The position numbers were made by a program, and so were the translations under genes. The notes under the pieces are model-generated. The model saw nothing but the letters and a program-made list of their open reading frames with translations. It had not been told where the DNA came from and did no database searches. Shown one piece after another: positions 1 to 8,654 of a DNA stretch of 64,000 nucleotides. How positions within the stretch are numbered: position 1 is the first letter of the stretch; every line of letters begins with the position of its first letter. The DNA comes from Pelagibius sp. Alg239-R121 (lineage in GTDB: Bacteria; Pseudomonadota; Alphaproteobacteria; Kiloniellales; Kiloniellaceae), in assembly GCF_947331435.1 (NCBI RefSeq), contig NZ_CAMZOF010000004.1, forward strand, positions 372,001-436,000. The letters run 5' to 3'.

Positions 1-2
1 AA

Positions 3-1061
3 GCGCTGAACGCGGATGACCTGCAGGAAGAACAGCGGGAAATGCTGGGGTCCGTCCAGGAATCCGCCAAAGGACTGCTCACGATCCTCAACGATATCCT
101 CGATCTATCGAAAATCGAGGCTGGAGAGATGCGCCTCGATCCGCATCCCATGAACCTGGCAAAACTGATCGGATCGACAACGGCATTCTGGCGGCCGGCC
201 ATCACCGCGAAGGGAATCGATTTCGACGTGGATCGCGGGAATCTGGAAGGTCTTCCGGATGTCGTCGGCGATGCGCTGCGTATTCGCCAGATCCTCTCAA
301 ACTTTCTGTCCAACGCCGCCAAGTTTACCGAGACGGGCAGCATTGCAATCCGCAGCAGCGCCGAAGTGCAGACCGCGGGTGAGATCGCCGTCCGCTTCGA
401 AATCCGGGACAGCGGGATCGGCATGTCGGAGGAGGTGCAAGACCGGCTCTTTTCCGCCTTCGTTCAAGCCGACGACAGCACGTCGCGAAAGTACGGCGGC
501 ACAGGGCTGGGCCTGAACATCTGCCGCCAGCTGGCGGAACTGATGGGCGGCAGCGTCGGTGTCGAGAGCAGGCCCGGCGAGGGATCCCGCTTCTTCCTCA
601 CGCTTGAGCTGAAGGCCGCAGCGGTGCAGCAGGCCGAGAGCCTGGAAGACGACGACCAGGCGCTCGAAGAGCTATTGAAACAACGTAAGAGCATCCGTGT
701 GCTGGTTGCCGACGACAACGCGATCAATCAAAAGATCATTCAGGCCTTTCTGTCGAGTCTGCCCTGCGACCTGACTTTTGTGTCGAACGGTGCCGAGGCC
801 TTACAGGCCGTCAAGTCGCTGGACTTCGATCTGGTCCTGATGGATTCGCAAATGCCGGAAATGGACGGCATGACCGCGACGCGCGAAATCCGTGCTTTAC
901 CGATGCCCAAACGTTCGGTGCCGATCATCGCCGTAACCGCAAACGCGTTGGAAGAAGATAAACAACGATACCTCGCGGCCGGCCTGGATGAGCACATCAC
1001 CAAGCCGATCGAGCGAAAGCTGCTCTATGCAGCGATCCAGCGCCAGACTGCCAAAGGCTGA
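3..1061 (+). CDS. Hybrid sensor histidine kinase/response regulator, 3' part
   Basis: The frame is open from the left edge (codons from base 3), so the gene starts outside the window; the first internal ATG at 42 is not its start. The visible part begins late in the HisKA dimerisation helix (NDILDLSKIEAGEM, about 90-130), so the phosphoacceptor His lies just upstream. An HATPase_c domain follows with the N box (ILSNFLSNAAKFT, about 290-330), DSGIGM and GGTGLGL. A receiver domain fills about 690-1050, with the acidic pair in VADDNA, the phosphorylatable Asp in LMDSQMP and the Lys in TKP. It is therefore a hybrid kinase that can pass phosphate to its own receiver. Input domains and partner are not visible. 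The gene ends at a hairpin facing a convergent gene. Confidence 0.93.
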   Translation, partial: ALNADDLQEEQREMLGSVQESAKGLLTILNDILDLSKIEAGEMRLDPHPMNLAKLIGSTTAFWRPAITAKGIDFDVDRGNLEGLPDVVGDALRIRQILSNFLSNAAKFTETGSIAIRSSAEVQTAGEIAVRFEIRDSGIGMSEEVQDRLFSAFVQADDSTSRKYGGTGLGLNICRQLAELMGGSVGVESRPGEGSRFFLTLELKAAAVQQAESLEDDDQALEELLKQRKSIRVLVADDNAINQKIIQAFLSSLPCDLTFVSNGAEALQAVKSLDFDLVLMDSQMPEMDGMTATREIRALPMPKRSVPIIAVTANALEEDKQRYLAAGLDEHITKPIERKLLYAAIQRQTAKG

Positions 1062-1090
1062 AGCCCCGAGACCGGAATATCCGGGGCTTC
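1060..1090. terminator. Hairpin between convergent genes
   Basis: GAAGCCCCG (1060-1068) pairs with CGGGGCTTC (1082-1090) around a 13-base loop. It overlaps the last bases of the kinase gene and lies 24 bases before the stop codon of the opposing porin-like gene. There is no clear T tract on either side, so it may work as a weak bidirectional terminator or as a 3' end stabiliser. Confidence 0.55.
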
Positions 1091-1114
1091 ATATCCCTCA
1101 CGACCGCCTTGCTC

Positions 1115-2062
1115 CTACATCGACAGCACCAGATCCACGTAGACGCGGTAGTCGAAGATCGTGTCGTCCTTGTCGGTGATGGGGGTTTCCGCGCCCAGGC
1201 CGAGCTGAATGTTGTCGTCGAAGCGGTAGCGGAAGCCGCCGCCGGCCGTGACAGTGGTGTCGCGGTCTTCGCTGCCGAAGTTCAGCACGTCCACGCCGTC
1301 CAGATCGGCCAGAGCGCCGGTCGTGCGCTTGCCGTTGTCGATCGCGGTGAAGCCGTTGAGCTCCACCAGCGGGAAGAAGCCCTCGAACAGCTCGTAGTCG
1401 CCGTGCAGGGAGTAGTGCAGGATCGAGGTATCCTCGTCGGCATCGAGAGCGACGTTAGCGCCGACGCTGGCCTGAAGCCCGAAGTCGCCGTAGACGGTGG
1501 AACCGGTCAGGAAGGGATTGAGAAAGCCGTCACCGTCGCCCTGCAACTCAATGCCGCCGGTCTCCAGGTCATTGATCGGAATCTCGTAGCGCAGGCCGGC
1601 GGTCAGAATGGTCTCGTCCTCGGGCCGCGAGATCAGTGCGTACTTGAAGCCCAGGGCGACGTTGGCGAAGCCGGATTCGTCGGGCAGGACCTCGTCGAAA
1701 TCGAAGTCGGCGTAGCCGTCCTTGGTGGCGATGAAGCCCAGGCGGTCGGTGATGGCGACGCGCAACTGGAGTGCCGCGAGATTGACATCGCCACCGCCGG
1801 TGACGAAATCGTTGGGCAGGGCGTGATAAAAGTAGAAGGCACGGGCTTCGGTGGTGATATGGGGTGTCTCGTTGAAGATTGGATTGGTCAGGGGGGCGAC
1901 GTAGCGGCTGTGTTTGCCTTCGCCCAAGGAACCTTCGAGGTCGAAGCCGAAGGGGTTGAAGGTATCGTCCGCCGCCAGAGTCTGTTCGGACGCGGCACCT
2001 GCCGCCAATAGGACCGAGAGCGCGGTGATACAGGCCGCGCCTCTGCAACGCCAATTATTCAT
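1115..2062 (-). CDS. Outer-membrane beta-barrel protein (putative)
   Basis: 315 aa. The start at 2062 is chosen because GGAGAA sits 5 bases upstream and a signal peptide follows directly (hydrophobic ITALSVLLAAGAAS, then a likely cleavage before ADDTF). A longer frame runs to 2308 but has no secretion signal. The mature chain shows alternating polar/hydrophobic strands, many Gly, Asp and aromatic residues, and ends in RVYVDLVLSM, a pattern typical of a final beta strand, although the last residue is Met rather than the usual Phe/Trp. No named porin family is recognised. A barrel for passive diffusion or an envelope structural role is inference. It is transcribed alone and convergent with the kinase gene. 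Confidence 0.75.
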   Translation of the reverse strand: MNNWRCRGAACITALSVLLAAGAASEQTLAADDTFNPFGFDLEGSLGEGKHSRYVAPLTNPIFNETPHITTEARAFYFYHALPNDFVTGGGDVNLAALQLRVAITDRLGFIATKDGYADFDFDEVLPDESGFANVALGFKYALISRPEDETILTAGLRYEIPINDLETGGIELQGDGDGFLNPFLTGSTVYGDFGLQASVGANVALDADEDTSILHYSLHGDYELFEGFFPLVELNGFTAIDNGKRTTGALADLDGVDVLNFGSEDRDTTVTAGGGFRYRFDDNIQLGLGAETPITDKDDTIFDYRVYVDLVLSM

Positions 2063-2696
2063 GTCTTCTCCGTTTCGCTCCGCCGTTCGTATCGGGGCGG
2101 AAGCTTGCAGTTTCATTGACCTGCCCTGTGGTCGGCCGGAATTCAGAAACGACCGGCCGCTTGCGGAACCCGAAGGCTCAACGAGAGAAGTCCGTCGTCC
2201 TCTACAGGCGCGACAGCGGTTTTGGATCCAAACTAAAAAGAGCGGCCATTTTGGGGGGAGGATCCCGCAGGGCAGCGAAAGAAGAAGGCATATCCAGAGT
2301 AGGCACATTGATGCAGGTCAATTCCCTGAAAGGTAGTGACGCGACAGCCTCGGATTCCTATTTCGCGGGTGACCCAGTCACCGGTCTTTCAGCGATGCAA
2401 CGAATGATTACACGGTTCGGGCATTGTGTGATCCGGATACGATTTGATGATGTCGGAAAGCTATTTCCTGTGTTGAAAAGTAATGCCAGGTGCTCCTCTT
2501 CCCAATGTTACTATGGAAGGTTGCCCTGATGTCTGATCGGCTCCAGAAAGCCTCTCCCTGAGGTCAGGTGGATCGCGACGCAGAGCCATAGCGATTTGTT
2601 ATCGAGCCTATCGCTCGATTATAATTTTTTAGCCCCTTATGCCCCCCACAAAATGAAGGTGGATAGTTTCAGTCTGTCCAAAAGCGACAGAACAAT
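2063..2696. other. Intergenic region without a supported gene
   Basis: About 630 bases between the porin-like gene and the operators of the TRAP cluster. Plus-strand frames at 1914-2336 and 2116-2529 are open but have no ribosome site, no recognisable family and unnatural composition. The right end becomes AT-rich (TTTAGCCCCTTATG around 2625-2640), as expected near a promoter. Confidence 0.5.
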
Positions 2697-2744
2697 TGAC
2701 TATATGTTCCAAATGGAACAATTTAGATTGTACCATTTGGAACA
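2696..2744 (+). promoter_or_regulatory. Tandem MarR-type operators and promoter of the TRAP operon
   Basis: Two 16-bp palindromes lie 24 bp centre to centre: TGTTCCAAATGGAACA at 2705-2720 (perfect 7-bp arms, 2-bp spacer) and TGTACCATTTGGAACA at 2729-2744 (one mismatch). A third, perfect copy is in front of the panB-like gene at 8552-8567, next to the MarR gene. A -35-like TTGACT is at 2696-2701, and ACAATT 16 bases downstream could be a weak -10. This would place operator 1 between the two elements, a usual position for a repressor. Binding by the local MarR protein is inferred from this arrangement. Confidence 0.75.
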
Positions 2745-2856
2745 ATAAATGTGCGGCGAAGCAAGAAAAGCCGCGGTCGCGGTCGGTGCTGACAGGGCCG
2801 GCCTGGCAAGGGCCAATCTGATATTGGCTAGCCTGAAATGGGGAGGAGATACCAAA

Positions 2857-3912
2857 ATGAAATCGACGCGAACCGGGATGGTGCTGTTTGCGGCGCTGGG
2901 CATGGCCTTCAGCGCCGGAACGAGCACTGCGGCCGAAAACTGGAGCATGGCGACGTCCTGGGGTGGCGGACCACCGCTCGAGACCGCCGCCAAAGGCTTT
3001 GCCGAGATGGCTGCCTTCCTGACCAATGATGAAATTAAGATCGAGGTCTTTCCGGGCGGCACGCTCGGCAGCCCACTAAAGGTTACTGAAACCGTCCGCA
3101 ACGGTGTCGCCGAAATCGGTCATCACTGGGTTGGCTACGATTGGGGCATCGACAAGACGACTGTGCTGTTCGGTGGCTGGACTGGTGGTTTGAATGCTGA
3201 AGAGATGATCCATTGGATCTATGAAGGTGGCGGCCTTTCCATGTGGCAGGAATACAAGCGCGACAAATTCGGCGTTGTTTCTTTCCCTTGCGGAATCTAT
3301 CCGCGCGAAGTGGGCCTGCATTCCACAAAAAAAGTTCAAACGATCGCTGACTTTAAAGGACTCAAGCAGCGCACGGCCGGAGCCTGGGCAGAAATTTCGG
3401 CCGAGCTGGGCGTTTCTACCGTGATCCTGCCGGGCGCTGAAGTCTATCCGGCGCTGGAGCGCGGCGTCATCGATGCCGTGGAGTGGTCGACTCCTTATCT
3501 CAATAAGTCGGCGGGTTTCTATAAAATCGCGAAGTACATCGTCTTGCCCGGCTATCACCATCCGACCTCAGTGCTGGAGTGCAATGTGAATGCTGAGGTC
3601 TGGGACCGGATTGGTGAAAGAAACCAACAGCTTCTTCTTCTGGCCGGAAAACTCACAACCCACAAGGTCTATGAGGAAACCGGGCATGAGGATGCTTCCG
3701 CTTACAAGTTCTATGAAGAAAGCGGCAATGAAATCGTCGTCGTCAACGACGAGGTGATTTCGAAAACGCAGGAACTGGCTCAGGCCTGGGCCGACAAAAC
3801 CTCAGGTGAGCTCGGCGGCTGGTTTACAAAGATCCTTGAGAACCAGCGAGCCTACAAAGCGCTCTGGGCCAATGCCCACAAGTATCGCGACACCAAAGCG
3901 CCAGCGAAGTAA
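2857..3912 (+). CDS. TRAP transporter substrate-binding protein (DctP family)
   Basis: 351 aa periplasmic binding protein. The start at 2857 is preceded by GGGAGGAGA with normal spacing and begins a Sec signal peptide (MKSTRTGMVLFAALGMAFSA, cleavage near TAA-EN). Family marks include FPGGTLG, the substrate-carboxylate Arg region LKQRTAGAWAE and the GVIDAVEWSTP segment. EWSTP resembles the EW motif of TakP-type proteins that bind 2-oxoacids, so a monocarboxylate or 2-oxoacid ligand is plausible but not shown. It is the first gene of a dctPQM operon and lies 113 bases behind the tandem operators. The TRAP genes face the oxygenase/aldolase genes that share the operator, so the imported compound is probably their substrate. 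Confidence 0.95.
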   Translation: MKSTRTGMVLFAALGMAFSAGTSTAAENWSMATSWGGGPPLETAAKGFAEMAAFLTNDEIKIEVFPGGTLGSPLKVTETVRNGVAEIGHHWVGYDWGIDKTTVLFGGWTGGLNAEEMIHWIYEGGGLSMWQEYKRDKFGVVSFPCGIYPREVGLHSTKKVQTIADFKGLKQRTAGAWAEISAELGVSTVILPGAEVYPALERGVIDAVEWSTPYLNKSAGFYKIAKYIVLPGYHHPTSVLECNVNAEVWDRIGERNQQLLLLAGKLTTHKVYEETGHEDASAYKFYEESGNEIVVVNDEVISKTQELAQAWADKTSGELGGWFTKILENQRAYKALWANAHKYRDTKAPAK

Positions 3913-3996
3913 AGGCGCCCAGTAAACCGGCGGAGGCCAGGGTCGTGGAGGCAAAGCTCCGCGGCCCCCTTGGCTACCGCCGCAGGGTTTTTTCCG

Positions 3997-4545
3997 ATGC
4001 TTGTAATCCTTCGCAGTTTGGTCCGTGGGATCGAAATGATCACGCGCTGGTCTGGCTGGCTCGCTGCCGCTACCGCTGCGCCGCTCATGCTTGCCATGGT
4101 GTGGGAGGTCGTTTCTCGCTACGCCTTCAACCAACCGACCTTTTGGGCCTATGAGCTTGGCTATATGCTGATGGGCGCAGGTTTGATGCTTGGCATTGCC
4201 TACGCCATGCAAACCCGCAGCCATGTCAGAGTCGACTTTCTCTATGGAGCCCTGCCGCGGCGTGGCCAGGCGCTGGTGGATTTGTTCGGCTTTGTTTTCC
4301 TTTTGCCCATGGTCCTATGGATGACCCTCGGCCTCTGGGATTATCTGGTCTACGCCTATGTGAACAACGAAGTCTCGGGTGAAAGCGCCTGGAATCCGGT
4401 CGTTTGGCCCTTCCGCGTGACCTTCGTCACCGGCTTTGCCTTCTTTGCTCTCCAAACTCTGGCCGAGATCATCAAGTCCGCGCACACGCTTTTCAGCGGA
4501 GTGCAACTCGACACCAGATCCGACAGCGACGGGGCTCGTCTGTAG
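3997..4545 (+). CDS. TRAP transporter small permease (DctQ family)
   Basis: 182 aa with four membrane segments (WLAAATAAPLMLAMVWEVV, YMLMGAGLMLGIAYAM, FGFVFLLPMVLWMTL, VTFVTGFAFFALQTL) and the SHVRVDFLY segment typical of DctQ. ATG 3997 is preferred, with AGGG about 9 bases upstream. A TTG at 3970 would add nine residues and ATG 4036 would remove thirteen. It forms the membrane complex with DctM and connects to DctP. The DctM start follows one base after the stop codon, so translation is probably coupled. Confidence 0.9.
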   Translation: MLVILRSLVRGIEMITRWSGWLAAATAAPLMLAMVWEVVSRYAFNQPTFWAYELGYMLMGAGLMLGIAYAMQTRSHVRVDFLYGALPRRGQALVDLFGFVFLLPMVLWMTLGLWDYLVYAYVNNEVSGESAWNPVVWPFRVTFVTGFAFFALQTLAEIIKSAHTLFSGVQLDTRSDSDGARL

Positions 4546-4546
4546 G

Positions 4547-5860
4547 ATGGATCTCGCTCTTCTTATGTTCCCGGTCCTGCTGATAGCGATTTTCGCGGGG
4601 ATACCGGTTGCTTATTCGCTGATGGGCGTTTCGCTCGTGTTCGGCATTCTGCGATTCGGCGACAAGGCTGTCTTCCAGTTTGTCACCAAAGTTCAGGATG
4701 TTTCGGGAAATTACGTTCTCGCCGCACTTCCGCTGTTTATCTTCATGGGCGCAATGCTCGAAAAATCGGGCATTGCCGAACGCCTGTTCGAGGTCGTGCA
4801 TCTTTGGACCCGGCGTCTTCCCGGCGGGCTCGCTGTCGGCACCATCCTGATGGGGGTAATCTTCGCAGCGGCCAGCGGTGTGGTGGGCGCGACCGAGACA
4901 GTCATCGGGTTACTCGCGATCCCGATCATGATGCGCCATAACTACGACAAGGCGCTCATCTCCGGTACGATCTGTTCTGGAGGCTCACTGGGCACCGTAA
5001 TCCCACCTTCGGTATTGGTTGTGATCCTGGCACCTGTTGCGGATGTTTCTGTCGGTGATCTGTTTGCAGGGATCCTGTTCCCGGGCCTTATCATGGCAGG
5101 CCTTTTCATCCTCTACATCCTTGGACGTTGTATTCTTGACCCTGCCGCCGCGCCCTATGTTGAGCCGGAGGGCCCGGAGCCGGCGCTGTTGGAAAAGATC
5201 GGCAAGACGGTGATTGCGATGGTGCCGCCTGTCATCCTGATCTTCATGGTGCTTGGGACGATTTTGCTCGGCTGGGCAACTGCAACCGAAGCGGCAGCCT
5301 GCGGTGCTGTCGGTTCCATTGTTTTGACCATGCTGTACAAGAATTTTTCCTTCGGCGTTCTCGTCACCGCTTTCCGTCAGACCCTGCTGATCACCGTGAT
5401 GGTCCTGACGATACTGCTGGCCGGCAACATTTTTGCTGGTGTGTTCATCGCCTCGGGTGGCCTTGGAGCCATGAAGAGTGTCCTTGCGGCCGCCAATCTG
5501 GGCGACTGGGGAACGCTGGCGCTGATACTTTTCCTGACATTTCTCGCTGGCTTTGTGTTGGATCTGGTTTCGGTGATCCTCATCATCATCCCGATCGCCA
5601 TTCCAATCATCAAGATCATGGGTTTCGACCCGATCTGGTTCTGCATCCTCTTTCTCGTCGTCCTGCAAACCAGCTATTTGACGCCGCCCATGGCGCCCTC
5701 AATCTTTTATCTGCGTGGCATCTCTCCGCCGGAAATCACGCTTGGCCATATGTACCGCGGCGTCGTGCCCTTCATCGCGCTGGAAATCATCACTCTGCTG
5801 CTGGTGGTTTTCTTCCCGAGCCTCGCTCTTTGGTTGCCATCGCAGTTGATAGGGTTTTGA
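4547..5860 (+). CDS. TRAP transporter large permease (DctM family)
   Basis: 437 aa, about 12 hydrophobic segments. Family marks include GIPVAYSLMG near the N terminus, AALPLFIFMGAMLEKSG, GVIFAAASGVVGATETVIG, GGSLGTVIPPSVLVVI and LTPPMAPSIFYLRG. This is the sodium-coupled transport subunit that works with DctQ. The start at 4547 is one base after the dctQ stop; longer readings of this frame overlap dctQ and lack homology. The gene ends 26 bases from the convergent stop of a PhyH gene, so the TRAP operon consists of three genes. Confidence 0.95.
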   Translation: MDLALLMFPVLLIAIFAGIPVAYSLMGVSLVFGILRFGDKAVFQFVTKVQDVSGNYVLAALPLFIFMGAMLEKSGIAERLFEVVHLWTRRLPGGLAVGTILMGVIFAAASGVVGATETVIGLLAIPIMMRHNYDKALISGTICSGGSLGTVIPPSVLVVILAPVADVSVGDLFAGILFPGLIMAGLFILYILGRCILDPAAAPYVEPEGPEPALLEKIGKTVIAMVPPVILIFMVLGTILLGWATATEAAACGAVGSIVLTMLYKNFSFGVLVTAFRQTLLITVMVLTILLAGNIFAGVFIASGGLGAMKSVLAAANLGDWGTLALILFLTFLAGFVLDLVSVILIIIPIAIPIIKIMGFDPIWFCILFLVVLQTSYLTPPMAPSIFYLRGISPPEITLGHMYRGVVPFIALEIITLLLVVFFPSLALWLPSQLIGF

Positions 5861-5886
5861 AGCAGGTCGATCGCCTGCGGCCAGCT

Positions 5887-6774
5887 CTACGCCGCATCTT
5901 CCCCTGACTGCGCTGCGTAGATCGAAGTGTAGCCGCCCGACCAGTCGGGGGGTATCTGGCAAGGCCGCGGATCATGGTGCGCCCATTTCACCGGCTGTCC
6001 GCGTATAACCCGATAGGCATGGGACGAGGGGTCGGGATGCGGCGTATAGGGCTTGGCATCGCTGGAGCTGTAACAGTTGAGAAGCAGCGGTCTTGGTTGT
6101 TTAGATTTGCTCGCCGGAGAGTAGTGGAGCGTGCGGCAGTTGTGGATCGTGATGGACCCGGCAGGTCCGGTCAGATAGTCGGCCTGACTCATATCCACTT
6201 TTGCCGCGTCCTCGTCGCTAAGCATTCCGGTCCAGTTTCCCTTTGCGTCATACTGATCATAGAGCGGTTTGTTGTGCGAACCGGGCAGCACGGCGAGTGG
6301 TCCGTTCGACATATCTGTATCCGCCAGATAGCAGCCGATCGTAAAGACGTTGTAGTTGGTGTGCGGGAAGAACTGGATATCCTGATGCCATTTCACCGTG
6401 TCACTTTTGTCGAACCATTTGAAGTTCAGTTTCGAGTGATGATAGGTCACGTTGGGGCCGGCGAGATCGGCGGCCACATCTGCCATTAGTCCCGAAGCGA
6501 AACCCCAGTAGGCTTCGTGTTGGTCGTCCGGGCGCTTCAGGCGCCGTAAAACGGGACTGTCCTTTGTATGTCCGGGACCAAGATCGAAGATCTTTCCCGA
6601 CTGCGTCTCAGTTCGGCTTGCGTCGACAAATTCTTCGGTAACCTTCACGAGGTCGGCAAGGAGGTCAGCCGGCACCAGGCTCTCGACACCAATGTAGCCT
6701 TTTTCGAAGTAACGCTCACGCTGCGCCTGCGTCAGCACCCGTGCAGGATAGGAAAGAATCTCTTCGGGAGTCAT
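5887..6774 (-). CDS. Phytanoyl-CoA dioxygenase (PhyH) family oxygenase 1
   Basis: 295 aa, Fe(II)/2-oxoglutarate-dependent oxygenase fold. ATG 6774 has AGAGGAGA upstream; a frame to 6816 would lack this. The iron triad is visible as H130-Q-D132 (VKWHQD) and H217 (TLHYSP), and R228 (PRPLLLNCY) would bind the 2-oxoglutarate carboxylate. GPLAVLPGSH (159-167) is the usual PhyH turn. The C-terminal part after residue 240 (DPSSHAYRVIRGQP) is not typical of EctD or PhnY, so the substrate is unknown. It is the last gene of the operon panB-like, PhyH 2, PhyH 1, 42 bases after its neighbour, and is probably repressed with it through the operator at 8552. Confidence 0.88.
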   Translation of the reverse strand: MTPEEILSYPARVLTQAQRERYFEKGYIGVESLVPADLLADLVKVTEEFVDASRTETQSGKIFDLGPGHTKDSPVLRRLKRPDDQHEAYWGFASGLMADVAADLAGPNVTYHHSKLNFKWFDKSDTVKWHQDIQFFPHTNYNVFTIGCYLADTDMSNGPLAVLPGSHNKPLYDQYDAKGNWTGMLSDEDAAKVDMSQADYLTGPAGSITIHNCRTLHYSPASKSKQPRPLLLNCYSSSDAKPYTPHPDPSSHAYRVIRGQPVKWAHHDPRPCQIPPDWSGGYTSIYAAQSGEDAA

Positions 6775-6816
6775 TCTGGATCTCCTCTTTTGGAGGTGGT
6801 AACCGGGTAGACGCAA

Positions 6817-7653
6817 TCAGGCGCGCAGCTCTGTTTTGCCAGTGCCCTCATAGACGGCGGCGATCAGGCGCTGCGTCGAATCCGCATGAGTCGCCAACGC
6901 CGCTTCATCAAGATCGGCCTCGGGCCCAGGCAACAGGTCGAAGTGACTATAGTTATCGACGCCTCGAACCAGAACCGCGGCGTCTCTCAGTTTTGTCTGG
7001 CGTGCTGATGTCGGTATGTAGCGAATGGCAAATCCGATACGGCGCCCGTCGGAATGGTTGGGGTGCGAACCATGGGCGAGAAGTACATGGTGCAAGGAGA
7101 ACTCCCCGGCGGACAGCGTTACGTCAGTGGCCCTATCCTCGTCCACTTCGACTTCGACCTCCTGTCCGCGGCTCAGCAGGTTGTTCTCGTGAAAGGTATC
7201 CTTATGAGGTTGCTGACCGCTTCGATGGCTTCCGGCAAGGAACTTCATCGCACCGTTTTCGACTGAGGCTTCAGAAAGGGCAAGCCATGCGGTGACGATC
7301 TTGTCGGTAGGCTCCAGCCCCCAATAGGTGGCGTCCTGATGCCAGGAGACGTAGTTGCCGTCTTTGGCCTCTTTGATAAAAAAGTTCGTCGCCCAGCAAA
7401 GGATGTCCGGCCCGATAACGGCTTCGACCGCGTCCAGGATCTTCGGGTTGTGCACCAGTTCGTAGGCCCAGGTGAAGAGGAAATGCGTTTGATGGCGCAT
7501 GTTCGACTGCAGCGGGCCGCCGTTCAGCGTCTCATGGGCTTCGAGCTGGGCCCGGTAGCCCGCTGCCTCTTTGGCTGTCATGGCCTGGATCGGAAACTGA
7601 TAACCTTCGCGCTCGAAGGCCTCACGGTTTGCCAATTTACTTTCTGGGGTCAT
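6817..7653 (-). CDS. Phytanoyl-CoA dioxygenase (PhyH) family oxygenase 2
   Basis: 278 aa. The PhyH fold shows the iron ligands H105-x-D107 (SWHQDATYWG) and H194 (LLAHGSHPN), with R204/R205 before GFAIRYIPTS as the 2-oxoglutarate-binding Arg. GAMKFLAGSH (135-143) is the conserved turn. The WGLEPTD segment after the HxD motif is frequent in oxygenases acting on small polar substrates. It has little evident identity with its neighbour PhyH 1 outside the motifs, so the two are probably successive enzymes rather than a recent duplication. It starts 5 bases after the stop of the panB-like gene, implying co-translation. Confidence 0.9.
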   Translation of the reverse strand: MTPESKLANREAFEREGYQFPIQAMTAKEAAGYRAQLEAHETLNGGPLQSNMRHQTHFLFTWAYELVHNPKILDAVEAVIGPDILCWATNFFIKEAKDGNYVSWHQDATYWGLEPTDKIVTAWLALSEASVENGAMKFLAGSHRSGQQPHKDTFHENNLLSRGQEVEVEVDEDRATDVTLSAGEFSLHHVLLAHGSHPNHSDGRRIGFAIRYIPTSARQTKLRDAAVLVRGVDNYSHFDLLPGPEADLDEAALATHADSTQRLIAAVYEGTGKTELRA

Positions 7654-7658
7654 GTTGC

Positions 7659-8519
7659 TTATCCTTTAACAACCAGCGCAGCCGAAAATTTCGCGGCTTC
7701 TTCCGCAGGCATCTTGTAAACATGTTCGCTGTCGGGAAAGGCGCCGGAGCGCACTTCCTCCGCATAATCGGCGAAAGCCTTTGTTGCCACTTCACCGACA
7801 TTACCATAGCGCTTGGCGAATTTTGGTTTGAAGCTGTCGAAGGATCCGATCAGATCGGCGCCCAGTAAAAGCTGGCCACAACCTGCACCGCCAGCACCGA
7901 TAGAGAAGGTGAAGATTTCGACTGCATCGTCCACGGCCTTGCCGACTTCGGGCGGTACTGCCTCGATCTCGAAACCAACCGCACCTGCTTCCTCGATCGC
8001 CCGGGCGTTGTCGATGATCCTAAAGGCATCCTCCGCCGTCCGGCCCTGCAGCTTGAAACCGCCATAGCTATTGACGAAGTGCGGACACATGCCGACGTGG
8101 CTCATGACCGGAACCCCGGCGTCGGCCACCGCTTTGATGATCTCGAACTTTTCGCGTCCGCCCTGCAGCTTCACTGCTTCGGCGCCCGCTTCTTTCATCA
8201 GACGCAGTGCGTTCTCAACGGCCAGTTGCGGCGTCGCGTAAGATCCGAAAGGCATGGCAACAATGCAGAGTGTGTTCGGCGCGCCCCGTCGCACGGCCTT
8301 GATATGCTCGATCATCTGATCGACCGTCATCGGTAATGTGTTTGGATGCCCGTAGGTTATCATGCCGAGTGAATCACCAACTGCGACGACATCCACGCCG
8401 CCGCGCTCGGCCCACTGGGCCATCAGATAGTCGGTGACCGAAGCAAGAACGACGCGCTCGCCTTTGCATTTCTTTTCGTGCAGATCGGGGATCGTAAGTT
8501 TCTTAACGGCATCCGACAT
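7659..8519 (-). CDS. PanB-like (ketopantoate hydroxymethyltransferase family) protein, altered metal site
   Basis: 286 aa, a TIM barrel of the PanB/PEP-mutase superfamily and clearly PanB-derived: VGDSLGMITYGHPNTLPMT (47-65), DAVEIFTFSIGAG, and FKPKFAKRYGNVGE near the C terminus. Compared with E. coli PanB, the metal ligand D45 (here D49), Lys112 (K117) and catalytic Glu181 (E186 in IEAVP) are kept. However, D84 of ADLPF is Ala (A88 in VAMPF) and E114 of KLEGG is Gln (Q119 in KLQGG). The DGQ of GIGAGxxxDGQ is CGQ. True pantothenate synthesis is therefore unlikely; an aldol or retro-aldol role in the island's catabolic pathway is inference. It is the first gene of the leftward operon and carries its own operator 33 bases upstream. 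Confidence 0.88.
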   Translation of the reverse strand: MSDAVKKLTIPDLHEKKCKGERVVLASVTDYLMAQWAERGGVDVVAVGDSLGMITYGHPNTLPMTVDQMIEHIKAVRRGAPNTLCIVAMPFGSYATPQLAVENALRLMKEAGAEAVKLQGGREKFEIIKAVADAGVPVMSHVGMCPHFVNSYGGFKLQGRTAEDAFRIIDNARAIEEAGAVGFEIEAVPPEVGKAVDDAVEIFTFSIGAGGAGCGQLLLGADLIGSFDSFKPKFAKRYGNVGEVATKAFADYAEEVRSGAFPDSEHVYKMPAEEAAKFSAALVVKG

Positions 8520-8531
8520 GCGACACTCCTT

Positions 8532-8567
8532 AATACCGAATCAAGGTATTTTGTTCCATTTGGAACA
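8532..8567 (-). promoter_or_regulatory. MarR-type operator before the panB-like operon
   Basis: TGTTCCATTTGGAACA at 8552-8567 is a perfect palindrome (7-bp arms, 2-bp spacer) matching the two sites at 2705-2744. Beside it, AATACC (8532-8537) and GGTATT (8545-8550) form a second small inverted repeat. The site lies 33 bases upstream of the panB-like start and 88 bases upstream of the divergent MarR start, so one protein could control both directions. Confidence 0.75.
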
Positions 8568-8654
8568 TTATATCAGCTATAAATTTAGCTCACAAGATTC
8601 GTTCCTGCTTCATGGGAGGGGCAAAGGAACCCTTGCATTTGTAACGGAGACCGC

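Noticed and set aside
1109-2011. 300-codon plus-strand open frame
   Set aside because: Antisense to the outer-membrane protein gene, which has a ribosome site and signal peptide.
2116-2529. Open frame of 137 codons upstream of the TRAP operon
   Set aside because: No ribosome site, unnatural composition and no conserved phrase; treated as intergenic.
7659-8519. Annotation as authentic panB for pantothenate synthesis
   Set aside because: Two metal-ligand positions are changed and the gene is in a catabolic regulon without panC.
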